NCBI RefSeq assembly: GCF_910591885.1
Contig: NC_063274.1
Coordinates: 18,126,164 to 18,190,163, forward strand
DNA length: 64,000 nt
Reading direction: 5' to 3'
DNA from: Bombus terrestris
Taxonomy: Eukaryota > Arthropoda > Insecta > Hymenoptera > Apidae
Shown one piece after another: positions 45,037 through 60,700 of the stretch; within the stretch, counting starts at the first letter, position 1; every line of letters begins with the position of its first letter. The notes beneath the pieces are model-generated. The model ran no database searches. It saw nothing but the letters and a program-made list of their open reading frames with translations, and was not told the origin of the DNA. A program made the position numbers and the translations under genes.

Positions 45037-48000
45037 GTTATGTAGTATTACGATATAACGTATAACGTTATGTAGTATTACGATATAACGTATAACGTTA
45101 TGTAGTATTACGATATAACGTATAACGTTATATGCTATAACGATATAACGTATAACGTTATAAACTATATCGTTATAACGTATAACGTTATATACTATAT
45201 CGATATAATGTATAACGTTATATACGATAACGATATAACGTATAACGTTATGTACTATAACGATATAACGTATAACGTTATATACGATAACGATATAACG
45301 TATAACGTTAAAAACTATATCGTTATAACGTATAACGTGATATGCTATAACGATATAACGTATAACGCTATATACGATAACGATATAACGTATAACGTTA
45401 TGTAGTATTACGATATAACGTATAACGTTATGTAGTATTACGATATAACGTATAACGTTATGTAGTATTACGATATAACGTATAACGTTATGTAGAATTA
45501 CGATATAACGTATAACGTTATATGCTATATCCATATAACGTATAACGTTATATACTATAACGATATAACGTATAACGTTATATACTATATCGATATAACG
45601 TATAACGTTATAAACTATACCGTTATAACGTATAACGTTATATACGATAACCATATAACGTATAACGTTATATACGATAACGATATAACGTATAACGTTA
45701 TGTAGTATTACGATATAACGTATAACGTTATGTAGTATTACGATATAACGTATAACGTTATATACGATAACGATATAACGCATAACATTATATACCATAA
45801 CGATATAACGTAAAACGTTATATACTATAACGATATAACGTAAAACGTTATATACGATAACGATATAACGTATAACGTTATATACGATAACGATATAACG
45901 TATAACGTTATAAACTATATCGTTATAACGTATAACGTTATATGCTATATCTATATAACGTATAACGTTATATACGATAACGATATAACGTATAACGTTA
46001 TGTCGTATTACGATATAACGTATAATGTTATATGCTATATCCATATAACGTATAACGTTATATACTATAACGATATAACGTATAACGTTATGTACTATAA
46101 CGATATAACGTATAACGTTATATACGATAACGATATAACGGATAACGTTATATACGATAGCGATATAACGTATAACGTTATATACGATAACGATATAACG
46201 TATAACGTTATGTACTATAACGATATATCGTATAACGTTATATACGATAACGATATAAAGGATAACGTTATATACGATGGCGATATAACGTATAACGTTA
46301 TATACGATAACGATATACCGTATAACGTTATATACCATAACGATATAACGTAAAACGTTATATACTATAACGATATAACGTATAACGTTATATACGATAA
46401 TGATATAACGTATAACGTTATATACGATAACGATATAACGTATAACGTTATGTACTATAACGATATAACGTATAACGTTATATACTATATCGATATAACG
46501 TTTAACGTTATATACTATATCGATATAACGTATAACGTTATATACTATATCGATATAACGTATAACGTTATATACTATATCGATATAACGTATAACGTTA
46601 TATACGATAACGATATAACGTATAACGTTATATACGATAGCGATATAACGCATAACGTTATATACCATAACGATATAACGTAAAACGTTATATACTATAA
46701 CGATATAACGTATAACGTTATATACGATAACGATATAACGTATAACGTTATATACGATAACGATATAACGTATAACGTTATAAACTATATCGTTATAACG
46801 TATAACGTTATATACGATAACGATATAACGTATAACGTTATAAACTATATCGTTATAACGTATAACGTTATCTGCTATATCCATATAACGTATAACGTTA
46901 TATACTATATCGATATAACGTATAACGTTATATGCTATAACGATATAACGTATAACGTTATATACTGTAACGATATAACGTATAACGTTATATACTATAA
47001 CGATATAACGTATAACGTTATATACGATAACGATATAACGTATAACGTTATGTAGTATTACGATATAACGTATAACGTTATATGCTATATCCATATAACG
47101 TATAACGTTATATACTATAACGATATAACGTATAACGTTATGTACTATAACGATATAACGTATAACGTTGTATACGATAACGATATAACGTATAACGTTA
47201 TAAACTATATCGTTATAACGTATAACGTTATATACTATATCGATATAATGTATAACGTTATATACGATAACGATATAACGTATAACGTTATGTAGTATTA
47301 CGATATAACGTATAACGTTATATGCTATATCCATATAACGTATAACGTTATATACTATAACGATATAACGTATAACGTTATATACGATAACGATATAACG
47401 TATAACGTTAAAAACTATATCGTTATAACGTATAACGTTATATACTATATGGATATAATGTATAACGTTATATACTATAACGATATAACGTAAAACGTTA
47501 TATACGATAACGATATAACGTATAACGTTATAAGCTATATCGTTATAACGTATAACGTGATATGCTATAACGATATAACGTATAACGCTATATACGATAA
47601 CGATATAACGTATAACGTTATGTAGTATTACGATATAACGTATAACGTTATGTAGTATTACGATATAACGTATAACGTTATATACTATTACGATATAACG
47701 TATAACGTTATGTAGTATTACGATATAACGTATAACGTTATATGCTATATCCATATAACGTATAACGTTATATACTATAACGATATAACGTATAACGTTA
47801 TGTACTATAACGATATAACGTATAACGTTATATACGATAACGATATAACGGATAACGTTATATACGATAGCGATATAACGTATAACGTTATATACGATAA
47901 CGATATAACGTATAACGTTATGTACTATAACGATATAACGTATAACGTTATATACTATAACGATATAACGTATAACGTTATAAACTATACCGTTATAACG

Positions 48001-51000
48001 TATAACGTTATATACGATAACGATATAACGTATAACGTTATATACGATAACGATATAACGTATAACGTTATGTAGTATTACGATATAACGTATAACGTTA
48101 TGTAGTATTACGATATAACGTATAACGTTATGTAGTATTACGATATAACGTATAACGTTATGTAGAATTACGATATAACGTATAACGTTATATGCTATAT
48201 CCATATAACGTATAACGTTATATACTATAACGATATAACGTATAACGTTATATACTATATCGATATAACGTATAACGTTATAAACTATACCGTTATAACG
48301 TATAACGTTATATACGATAACGATATAACGTATAACGTTATATACGATAACGATATAACGTATAACGTTATGTAGTATTACGATATAACGTATAACGTTA
48401 TGTAGTATTACGATATAACGTATAACGTTATATACGATAACGATATAACGCATAACATTATATACCATAACGATATAACGTAAAACGTAATATACTATAA
48501 CGATATAACGTAAAACGTTATATACGATAACGATATAACGTATAACGTTATATACGATAACGATATAACGTATAACGTTATAAACTATATCGTTATAACG
48601 TATAACGTTATATGCTATATCTATATAACGTATAACGTTATATACGATAACGATATAACGTATAACGTTATGTCGTATTACGATATAACGTATAATGTTA
48701 TATGCTATATCCATATAACGTATAACGTTATATACTATAACGATATAACGTATAACGTTATGTACTATAACGATATAACGTATAACGTTGTATACGATAA
48801 CGATATAACGTATAACGTTATAAACTATATCGTTATAACGTATAACGTTATATACTATATCGATATAACGTATAACGTTATATGCTATAACGATATAACG
48901 TATAACGTTATATACTGTAACGATATAACGTATAACGTTATATACTATAACGATATAACGTATAACGTTATATACGATAACGATATAACGTATAACGTTA
49001 TGTAGTATTACGATATAACGTATAACGTTATGTAGTATTACGATATAACGTATAACGTTATGTAGTATTACGATATAACGTATAACGTTATATGCTATAT
49101 CCATATAACGTATAACGTTATATACTATAACGATATAAGGTATAACGTTATGTACGATAACGATATAACGTATAACGTTATGTAGTATTACGATATAACG
49201 TATAACGTTATATGCTATATCCATATAACGTATAACGTTATATACTATAACGATATAACGTATAACGTTATGTACTATAACGATATAACGTATAACGTTG
49301 TATACGATAACGATATAACGTATAACGTTATAAACTATATCGTTATAACGTATAACGTTATATACTATATCGATATAATGTATAACGTTATATACGATAA
49401 CGATATAACGTATAACGTTATGTAGTATTACGATATAACGTATAACGTTATATGCTATATCCATATAACGTATAACGTTATATACTATAACGATATAACG
49501 TATAACGTTATATACGATAACGATATAACGTATAACGTTAAAAACTATATCGTTATAACGTATAACGTTATATACTATATGGATATAATGTATAACGTTA
49601 TATACTATAACGATATAACGTAAAACGTTATATACGATAACGATATAACGTATAACGTTATAAGCTATATCGTTATAACGTATAACGTGATATGCTATAA
49701 CGATATAACGTATAACGCTATATACGATAACGATATAACGTATAACGTTATGTAGTATTACGATATAACGTATAACGTTATGTAGTATTACGATATAACG
49801 TATAACGTTATGTAGTATTACGATATAACGTATAACGTTATGTAGTATTACGATATAACGTATAACGTTATATGCTATATCCATATAACGTATAACGTTA
49901 TATACTATAACGATATAACGTATAACGTTATGTACTATAACGATATAACGTAAAACGTTATATACGATAACGATATAACGGATAACGTTATATACGATAG
50001 CGATATAACGTATAACGTTATATACGATAACGATATAACGTATAACGTTATGTACTATAACGATATAACGTATAACGTTATATACTATAACGATATAACG
50101 TAAAACGTTATATACGATATCGATATAACGTATAACGTTATATACGATAACGATATAACGCATAACGTTATATACCATAACGATATAACGTAAAACGTTA
50201 TATACTATAACGATATAACGTATACCGTTACATACGATAGCGATATAACGTATAACGTTATATACGATAACGATATTCCGTATAACGTTATGTACTATAA
50301 CGATATAACGTATAACGTTATATACTATATCGATATAACGTTTAACGTTATATACTATAGCGATATAACGTATAACGTTATATACGATAACGATATAACG
50401 TATAACGTTATGTACTATAACGATATAACGTATAACGTTATATACTATAACGATATAACGTATAACGTTATAAACTATACCGTTATAACGTATAACGTTA
50501 TATACGATAACGATATAACGTATAACGTTATATACGATAACGATATAACGTATAACGTTATGTAGTATTACGATATAACGTATAACGTTATGTAGTATTA
50601 CGATATAACGTATAACGTTATGTAGTATTACGATATAACGTATAACGTTATGTAGAATTACGATATAACGTATAACGTTATATGCTATATCCATATAACG
50701 TATAACGTTATATACTATAACGATATAACGTATAACGTTATATACTATATCGATATAACGTATAACGTTTTAAACTATACCGTTATAACGTATAACGTTA
50801 TATACGATAACGATATAACGTATAACGTTATATACGATAACGATATAACGTATAACGTTATGTAGTATTACGATATAACGTATAACGTTATGTAGTATTA
50901 CGATATAACGTATAACGTTATATACGATAACGATATAACGCATAACATTATATACCATAACGATATAACGTAAAACGTAATATACTATAACGATATAACG

Positions 51001-51398
51001 TAAAACGTTATATACGATAACGATATAACGTATAACGTTATATACGATAACGATATAACGTATAACGTTATAAACTATATCGTTATAACGTATAACGTTA
51101 TATACGTTATATCGATATAACGTATAACGTTATATGCTATAACGATATAACGTATAACGTTATATACTGTAACGATATAACGTATAACGTTATAAACTAT
51201 ATCGTTATAACGTATAACGTTATATACTATATCGATATAACGTATAACGTTATATGCTATAACGATATAACGTATAACGTTATATACTGTAACGATATAA
51301 CGTATAACGTTATATACTATAACGATATAACGTATAACATTATATACCATAACGATATAACGTAAAACGTAATATACTATAACGATATAACGTAAAAC
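45037..51398. repeat. Supra-repeat block X2 (second copy of X1)
   Basis: It matches 1-6,510 in unit order. Relative to X1 it lacks four monomers after the K unit at 45,307 (L C A O of X1 301-420) and one B unit before 46,027. It carries a GT insertion at 51,097-51,121. Point differences are few, for example CGATATAACG at 45,741 where X1 has AAGGTATAAC (831), and TATACTATTAC at 47,677 where X1 has a B unit (2,791). The order of X2 then P3 copies the order of X1 then P1. No gene is seen. Confidence 0.85.
51097..51128. other. Phase break: 2-bp GT insertion in a D unit
   Basis: The D core reads GTTATATACGT then TATATCGATATAAC, 25 bp instead of 23. The homologous X1 unit at 6,211-6,240 has the normal 23-bp core, so this is an insertion in X2. 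Monomer starts move from 7 mod 30 to 9 mod 30 and remain there to the end of the window. Confidence 0.95.
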
Positions 51399-51938
51399 GT
51401 TATATACGATAACGATATAACGTATAACGTTATATACGATAACGATATAACGTATAACGTTATGTAGTATTACGATATAACGTATAACGTTATATGCTAT
51501 ATCCATATAACGTATAACGTTATATACTATAACGATATAACGTATAACGTTATATACGATAACGATATAACGTATAACGTTAAAAACTATATCGTTATAA
51601 CGTATAACGTTATATACTATATGGATATAATGTATAACGTTATATACTATAACGATATAACGTAAAACGTTATATACGATAACGATATAACGTATAACGT
51701 TATAAGCTATATCGTTATAACGTATAACGTGATATGCTATAACGATATAACGTATAACGCTATATACGATAACGATATAACGTATAACGTTATGTAGTAT
51801 TACGATATAACGTATAACGTTATGTAGTATTACGATATAACGTATAACGTTATGTAGTATTACGATATAACGTATAACGTTATGTAGTATTACGATATAA
51901 CGTATAACGTTATATGCTATATCCATATAACGTATAAC
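51399..51938. repeat. Short satellite segment between X2 and P3
   Basis: Eighteen monomers: A A B F C A K L C A O P, a GCTATATACG unit, four B, F. The order equals that within X1 at 2,371-2,880 and 4,501-5,010, so the segment probably reached this position by exchange with an X-type string. It stands where the first macro-copy has the start of 6,511-9,629. Confidence 0.8.
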
Positions 51939-52921
51939 GTTATATACTATAACGATATAACGTATAACGTTATGTACTATAACGATATAACGTATAACGT
52001 TATATACGATAACGATATAACGGATAACGTTATATACGATAGCGATATAACGTATAACGTTATATACGATAACGATATAACGTATAACGTTATGTACTAT
52101 AACGATATAACGTATAACGTTATATACTATAACGATATAACGTAAAACGTTATATACGATATCGATATAACGTATAACGTTATATACGATAACGATATAA
52201 CGCATAACGTTATATACCATAACGATATAACGTAAAACGTTATATACTATAACGATATAACGTATAACGTTATATACGATAGCGATATAACGTATAACGT
52301 TATATACGATAACGATATTCCGTATAACGTTATGTACTATAACGATATAACGTATAACGTTATATACTATATCGATATAACGTTTAACGTTATATACTAT
52401 ATCGATATAACGTATAACGTTATATACTATATCGATATAACGTATAACGTTATATACGATAACGATATAACGTAAAACGTTATATACGATATCGATATAA
52501 CGTATAACGTTATATACGATAACGATACAACGTATAACGTTATGAACTATAACGATATAACGTAAAACGTTATATACGATAACGATATATCGTATAACAT
52601 TATGTACTATAACGATATAACGTAAAACGTTATATACGATAACGATATATCGTATAACATTATGTACTATAACGATATAACGTATAACGTTATATACGAT
52701 AACGATATAACGTACAACGTTATAAACTATATCGTTATAACGTATAACGTTATGTAGTATTACGATATAACGTATAACGTTATGTAGTATTACGATATAA
52801 CGTATAACGTTATATACTATAACGATATACCGTATAACGTTATATACGATAACGATATAACGTATAACGTTATATACGATAGCGATATAACGTATAACGT
52901 TATATACGATAACGATATAAC

Positions 52922-52928
52922 GTTATAC
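52922..52928. other. Inverted linker GTTATAC
   Basis: This is the P3 counterpart of the inverted linker at 19,703 (offset 33,219 bp). Both lie between an A core and an N unit with GTAAAAC, so the flip predates the separation of P2 and P3. Confidence 0.9.
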
Positions 52929-54218
52929 GTTATATACCATAACGATATAACGTAAAACGTTATATACTATAACGATATAACGTATAACGTTATATACGAT
53001 AGCGATATAACGTATAACGTTATATACGATAACGATATAACGTATAACGTTATGTAGTATTACGATATAACGTATAACGTTATGTAGTATTACGATATAA
53101 CGTATAACGTTATGTAGTATTACGATATAACGTATAACGTTATATACGATAACGATATAACGTATAACGTTATGTAGTATTACGATATAACGTATAACGT
53201 TATGTAGTATTACGATATAACGTATAACGTTATGTAGTATTACGATATAACGTATAACGTTATATGCTATATCCATATAACGTATAACGTTATATACTAT
53301 AACGATATAACGTATAACGTTATATACTATATCGATATAACGTATAACGTTATAAACTATATCGTTATAACGTATAACGTTATATACTATATCGATATAG
53401 TATATAACGTTATATGCTATATCCATATAACGTATAACGTTATATACTATATCGATATAACGTATAACGTTATATGCTATAACGATATAACGTATAACGT
53501 TATATACTGTAACGATATAACGTATAACGTTATATACTATAACGATATAACGTATAACGTTATATACGATAACGATATATAGTATAACGTTATAAACTAT
53601 ATCGTTATAACGTATAACGTTATATGCTATATCCATATAACGTATAACGTTATATACTATATCGATATAACGTATAACGTTATATGCTATAACGATATAA
53701 CGTATAACGTTATATACTGTAACGATATAACGTATAACGTTATAAACTATATCGTTATAACGTATAACGCTATATACTATATCGATATAACGTAAAACGT
53801 TATAAACTATATCGTTATAACGTATAACGTTATATACTATATCGATATAACGCATAACGTTATATACTATAACGATATAACGTATAACGTTATGTAGAAT
53901 TACGATATAACGTATAACGTTATGTAGTATTACGATATAACGTATAACGTTATGTAGTATTACGATATAACGTATAACGTTATATGCTATATCCATATAA
54001 TGTATAACGTTATATACTATAACGATATAACGTATAACGTTATATACTATAACGATATAACGTATAACGTTATATACGATAACGATATAACGTATAACGT
54101 TATGTCGTATTACGATATAACGTATAATGTTATATGCTGTATCCATATAACGTATAACGTTATATACTATAACGATATAACGTATAACGTTATGTACTAT
54201 AACGATATAACGTATAAC

Positions 54219-54758
54219 GTTGTATACGATAACGATATAACGTATAACGTTATAAACTATATCGTTATAACGTATAACGTTATATACTATATCGATATAA
54301 TGTATAACGTTATATACGATAACGATATAACGTATAACGTTATGTACTATAACGATATAACGTATAACGTTATATACGATAACGATATAACGTATAACGT
54401 TAAAAACTATATCGTTATAACGTATAACGTTATATACTATATGGATATAATGTATAACGTTATATACTATAACGATATAACGTAAAACGTTGTATACGAT
54501 AACGATATAACGTATAACGTTATAAACTATATCGTTATAACGTATAACGTTATATACTATATCGATATAATGTATAACGTTATATACGATAACGATATAA
54601 CGTATAACGTTATGTACTATAACGATATAACGTATAACGTTATATACGATAACGATATAACGTATAACGTTAAAAACTATATCGTTATAACGTATAACGT
54701 TATATACTATATGGATATAATGTATAACGTTATATACTATAACGATATAACGTAAAAC
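54219..54758. repeat. 270-bp tandem duplication (2 x 9 monomers), P3 copy
   Basis: J E D A I A K L C at 54,219-54,488 is repeated at 54,489-54,758, exactly as in P1 at 9,840-10,379 and unlike P2. It marks the point from which P3 follows P1. Confidence 0.9.
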
Positions 54759-57700
54759 GTTATATACGATAACGATATAACGTATAACGTTATAAGCTAT
54801 ATCGTTATAACGTATAACGTGATATGCTATAACGATATAACGTATAACGTTATATACGATAACGATATAACGTATAACGTTATGTAGTATTACGATATAA
54901 CGTATAACGTTATGTAGTATTACGATATAACGTATAACGTTATGTAGTATTACGATATAACGTATAACGTTATGTAGTATTACGATATAACGTATAACGT
55001 TATGTACTATAACGATATAACGTATAACGTTATGTACTATAACGATATCACGTATAACGTTATATACGATAACGATATAACGGATAACGTTATATACGAT
55101 AGCGATATAACGTATAACGTTATATACGATAACGATATAACGTATAACGTTATGTACTATAACGATATAACGTATAACGTTATATACTATAACGATATAA
55201 CGTAAAACGTTATATACGATATCGATATAACGTATAACGTTATATACTATAACGATATAACGTATAACGTTATGTAGTATTACGATATAACGTATAACGT
55301 TATGTAGTATTACGATATAACGTATAACGTTATATACGATAACGATATAACGCATAACATTATATACCATAACGATATAACGTAAAACGTTATATACTAT
55401 AACGATATAACGTAAAACGTTATATACGATAACGATATAACGTATAACGTTATGTGCTATATCCATATAACGTATATCGTTATATACTACATCGATATAA
55501 CGTATAACGTTATATGCTATAACGATATAACGTATAACGTTGTATACTACATCGATATAACGTATAACGTTATATGCTATAACGATATAACGTATAACGT
55601 TATATACTGTAACGATATAACGTATAACGTTATATACTATAACGATATAACGTATAACGTTATATACGATAACGATATAACGTATAACGTTATGTATTAT
55701 TACGATACAACGTATAACGTTATATGCTATATCCATATAACGTATAACGTTATATACTATAACGATATAACGTATAACGTTATGTACTATAACGATATAA
55801 CGTATAACGTTGTATACGATAACGATATAACGTATAACGTTATAAACTATATCGTTATAACGTATAACGTTATGTACTATAACGATATAACGTATAACGT
55901 TATATACTATATCGATATAACGTTTAACGTTATATACTATAACGATATAACGTAAAACGTTATATACGATAACGATATATCGTATAACATTATGTACTGT
56001 AACGATATAACGTAAAACGTTATATACGATAACGATATATCGTATAACATTATGTACTATAACGATATAACGTATAACGTTATATACGATAACGATATAA
56101 CGTATAACGTTATAAACTATATCGTTATAACGTATAACGTTATGTAGTATTACGATATAACGTATAACGTTATGTAGTATTACGATATAACGTATAACGT
56201 TATCTACTATAACGATATACCGTATAACGTTATATACGATAACGATATAACGTATAACGTTATGTAGTATTACGATATAACGTATAACGTTATAAACTAT
56301 ATCGTTATAACGTATAACGTTACGTACTATAACGATATAACGTATAACGTTATATACTATATCGATATAACGTTTAACGTTATATACTATATCGATATAA
56401 CGTATAACGTTATATACTATAACGATATAACGTATAACGTTATGTAGTATTACGATATAACGTATAACGTTATGTAGTATTACGATATAACGTATAACGT
56501 TATGTAGTATTACGATATAAGGTATAGCGTTATATACGATAACGATATAACGCATAACATTATATACCATAACGATATAACGTAAAACGTTATATACTAT
56601 AACGATATAACGTAAAACGTTATATACGATAACGATATAACGTATAACGTTATATACGATAACGATATAACGTATAACGTTATAAACTATATCGTTATAA
56701 CGTATAACGTTATATGCTATATCCATATAACGTATAACGTTATATACTGTAACGATATAACGTATAACGTTATATACTATAACGATATAACGTATAACGT
56801 TATATACGATAACGATACAACGTATAACGTTATGTAGTATTACGATATAACGTATAACGTTATGTAGTATTACGATATAACGTATAACGTTATGTAGTAT
56901 TACGATATAACGTATAACGTTATGTAGTATTACGATATAACGTATAACGTTATATACTATATCGATATAACGTTTAACGTTATGTAGTATTACGATATAA
57001 CGTATAACGTTATATACTATATCGATATAACGTTTAACGTTATATACTATATCGATATAACGTATAACGTTATGTAGTATTACGATATAACGTATAACGT
57101 TATGTAGTATTACGATATAACGTATAACGTTATGTAGTATTACGATATAACGTATAACGTTATATACTATATCGATATAACGTTTAACGTTATATACTAT
57201 ATCGATATAACGTATAACGTTATATACGATAACGATATAACGTATAACGTTATGTACTATAACGATATAACGTATAACGTTATATACGATAACGATATAA
57301 CGTATAATGTTATGTAGTATTACGATATAACGTATAACGTTATATACGATAACGATATAACGCATAACATTATATACCATAACGATATAACGTAAAACGT
57401 TATATACTATAACGATATAACGTAAAACGTTATATACGATAACGATATAACGTATAACGTTATATACGATAACGATATAACGTATAACGTTATAAACTAT
57501 ATCGTTATAACGTATAACGTTATATGCTATATCCATATAACGTATAACGTTATATACTGTAACGATATAACGTATAACGTTATATACTATAACGATATAA
57601 CGTATAACGTTATATACGATAACGATATAACGTATAACGTTATGTAGTATTACGATATAACGTATAACGTTATGTAGTATTACGATATAACGTATAACGT

Positions 57701-60700
57701 TATGTAGTATTACGATATAACGTATAACGTTATGTAGTATTACGATATAACGTATAACGTTATATACTATATCGATATAACGTTTAACGTTATATACTAT
57801 ATCGATATAACGTATAACGTTATATACGATAACGATATAACGTATAACGTTATATACTATATCGATATAACGTTTAACGTTATATACTATATCGATATAA
57901 CGTATAACGTTATATACGATAACGATATAACGTATAACGTTATGTACTATAACGATATAACGTATAACGTTATATACGATAACGATATAACGTATAACGT
58001 TATGTAGTATTACGATATAACGTATAACGTTATGTAGTATTACGATATAACGTATAACGTTATATGCTATAACGATATAACGTATAACGTTATATACTGT
58101 AACGATATAACGTATAACGTTATATACTATAACGATATAACGTATAACGTTATATACGATAACGATATAACGTATAACGTTATGTAGTATTACGATATAA
58201 CGTATAACGTTATAAACTATATCGTTATAACGTAGAACGTTATATACTATATCGATATAATGTATAACGTTATATACGATAACGATATAACGTATAACGT
58301 TATGTACTATAACGATATAACGTATAACGTTATATAAGACAACGATATAACGTATAACGTTAAAAACTATATCGTTATAACGTATAACGTTATATACTAT
58401 ATGGATATAATGTATAACGTTATATACTATAACGATATAACGTAAAACGTTATATACGATAACGATATAACGTATAACGTTATAAGCTATATCGTTATAA
58501 CGTATAACGTGATATGCTATAACGATATAACGTATAACGTTATATACGATAACGATATAACGTATAACGTTATATACTATAACGATATAACGTATAACGT
58601 TATATTCGATAACGATATAACGTATAACGTTATGTAGTATTACGATATAACGTATAACGTTATATGCTATATCCATATAACGTATAACGTTATATACTAT
58701 AACGATATAACGTATAACGTTATGTACTATAACGATATAACGTATAACGTTATGTACTATAACTATATAACGTATAACGTTGTATACGATAACGATATAA
58801 CGTATAACGTTATAAACTATATCGTTAAAACGTATAACGTTATATACTATATCGATATAATGTATAACGTAATGTAGTATTACGATATAACGTATAACGT
58901 TATGTAGTATTACGATATAACGTATAATGTTATATACTATATCGATATAACGTTTAACGTTATATACTATATCGATATAACGTATAACGTTATATACGAT
59001 AACGATATAACGTATAACGTTATATACGATAACGATATAACGTATAACGTTATATACGATAGCGATATAACGAATAACGTTATATACTAGAACGATATAA
59101 CGTAAAACGTTATATACGATAACGATATAACGTATAACGTTATATACGATAACGATATAACGTATAACGTTATAAACTATATCGTTATAACGTATAACGT
59201 TATATACTATATCGATATAACGTAAAACGTTATAAACTATATCGTTATAACGTATAACGTTATATACTATATCGATATAACGCATAACGTTATATACTAT
59301 AACGATATAACGTATAACGTTATATACTATAACGATATAACGTATAACGTTATGTAGTATTACGATATAACGTATAACGTTATATACGATAACGATATAA
59401 CGCATAACGTTATATACCATAACGATATAACGTAAAACGTTATATACTAGAACGATATAACGTAAAACGTTATATACGATAACGATATAACGTATAACGT
59501 TATATACGATAACGATATAACGTATAACGTTATAAACTATATCGTTATAACGTATAACGTTATATACTATATCGATATAACGTAAAACGTTATAAACTAT
59601 ATCGTTATAACGTATAACGTTATATACTATATCGATATAACGCATAACGTTATATACTATAACGATATAACGTATAACGTTATGTAGTATTACGATATAA
59701 CGTATAACGTTATGTAGTATTACGATATAACGTATAACGTTATGTAGTATTACGATATAACGTATAACGTTATATACGATAACGATATAACGCATAACGT
59801 TATATACCATAACGATATAACGTAAAACGTTATATACTATAACGATATAACGTAAAACGTTATATACGATAACGATATAACGTATAACGTTATATACGAT
59901 AACGATATAACGTATAACGTTATATTCGATAACGATATAACGTATAACGTTATAAACTATATCGTTATAACGTATAACGTTATATGCTATATCCATATAA
60001 CGTATAACGTTATATACTATATCGATATAACGTATAACGTTATATGCTATAACGATATAACGTATAACGTTATATACTGTAACGATATAACGTATAACGT
60101 TATATACTATAACGATATAACGTATAACGTTATATACGATAACGATATAACGTATAACGTTATGTAGTATTACGATATAACGTATAACGTTATGTAGTAT
60201 TACGATATAACGTATAACGTTATGTAGTATTACGATATAACGTATAACGTTATGTAGTATTACGATATAACGTATAACGTTATGTACTATAACGATATAA
60301 CGTATAACGTTATATACGATAACGATATAACGGATAACGTTATATACGATAGCGATATAACGTATAACGTTATATACGATAACGATATAACGTATAACGT
60401 TATGTACTATAACGATATAACGTATAACGTTATATACGATAACGATATAAAGGATAACGTTATATACGATAGCGATATAACGTATAACGTTCTATACGAT
60501 AACGATATACCGTATAACGTTATATACCATAACGATATAACGTAAAACGTTATATACTATAACGATATAACGTATAACGTTATATACGATAATGATATAA
60601 CGTATAACGTTATATACGATAACGATATAACGTATAACGTTATGTACTATAACGATATAACGTATAACGTTATATACTATATCGATATAACGTTTAACGT

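Noticed and set aside
37711..50694. Giant minus-strand open reading frame (about 4,300 codons), with others at 6,939-15,917, 28,893-34,547 and 52,923-59,996
   Set aside because: The product is a monotonous decapeptide repeat (YNVIRYIVIV type) that follows from a 30-bp monomer with no stop in this frame. A second minus frame is also largely open. Start codons are arbitrary ATG in F or N monomers, and there is no promoter, domain, signal peptide or non-repeat end.
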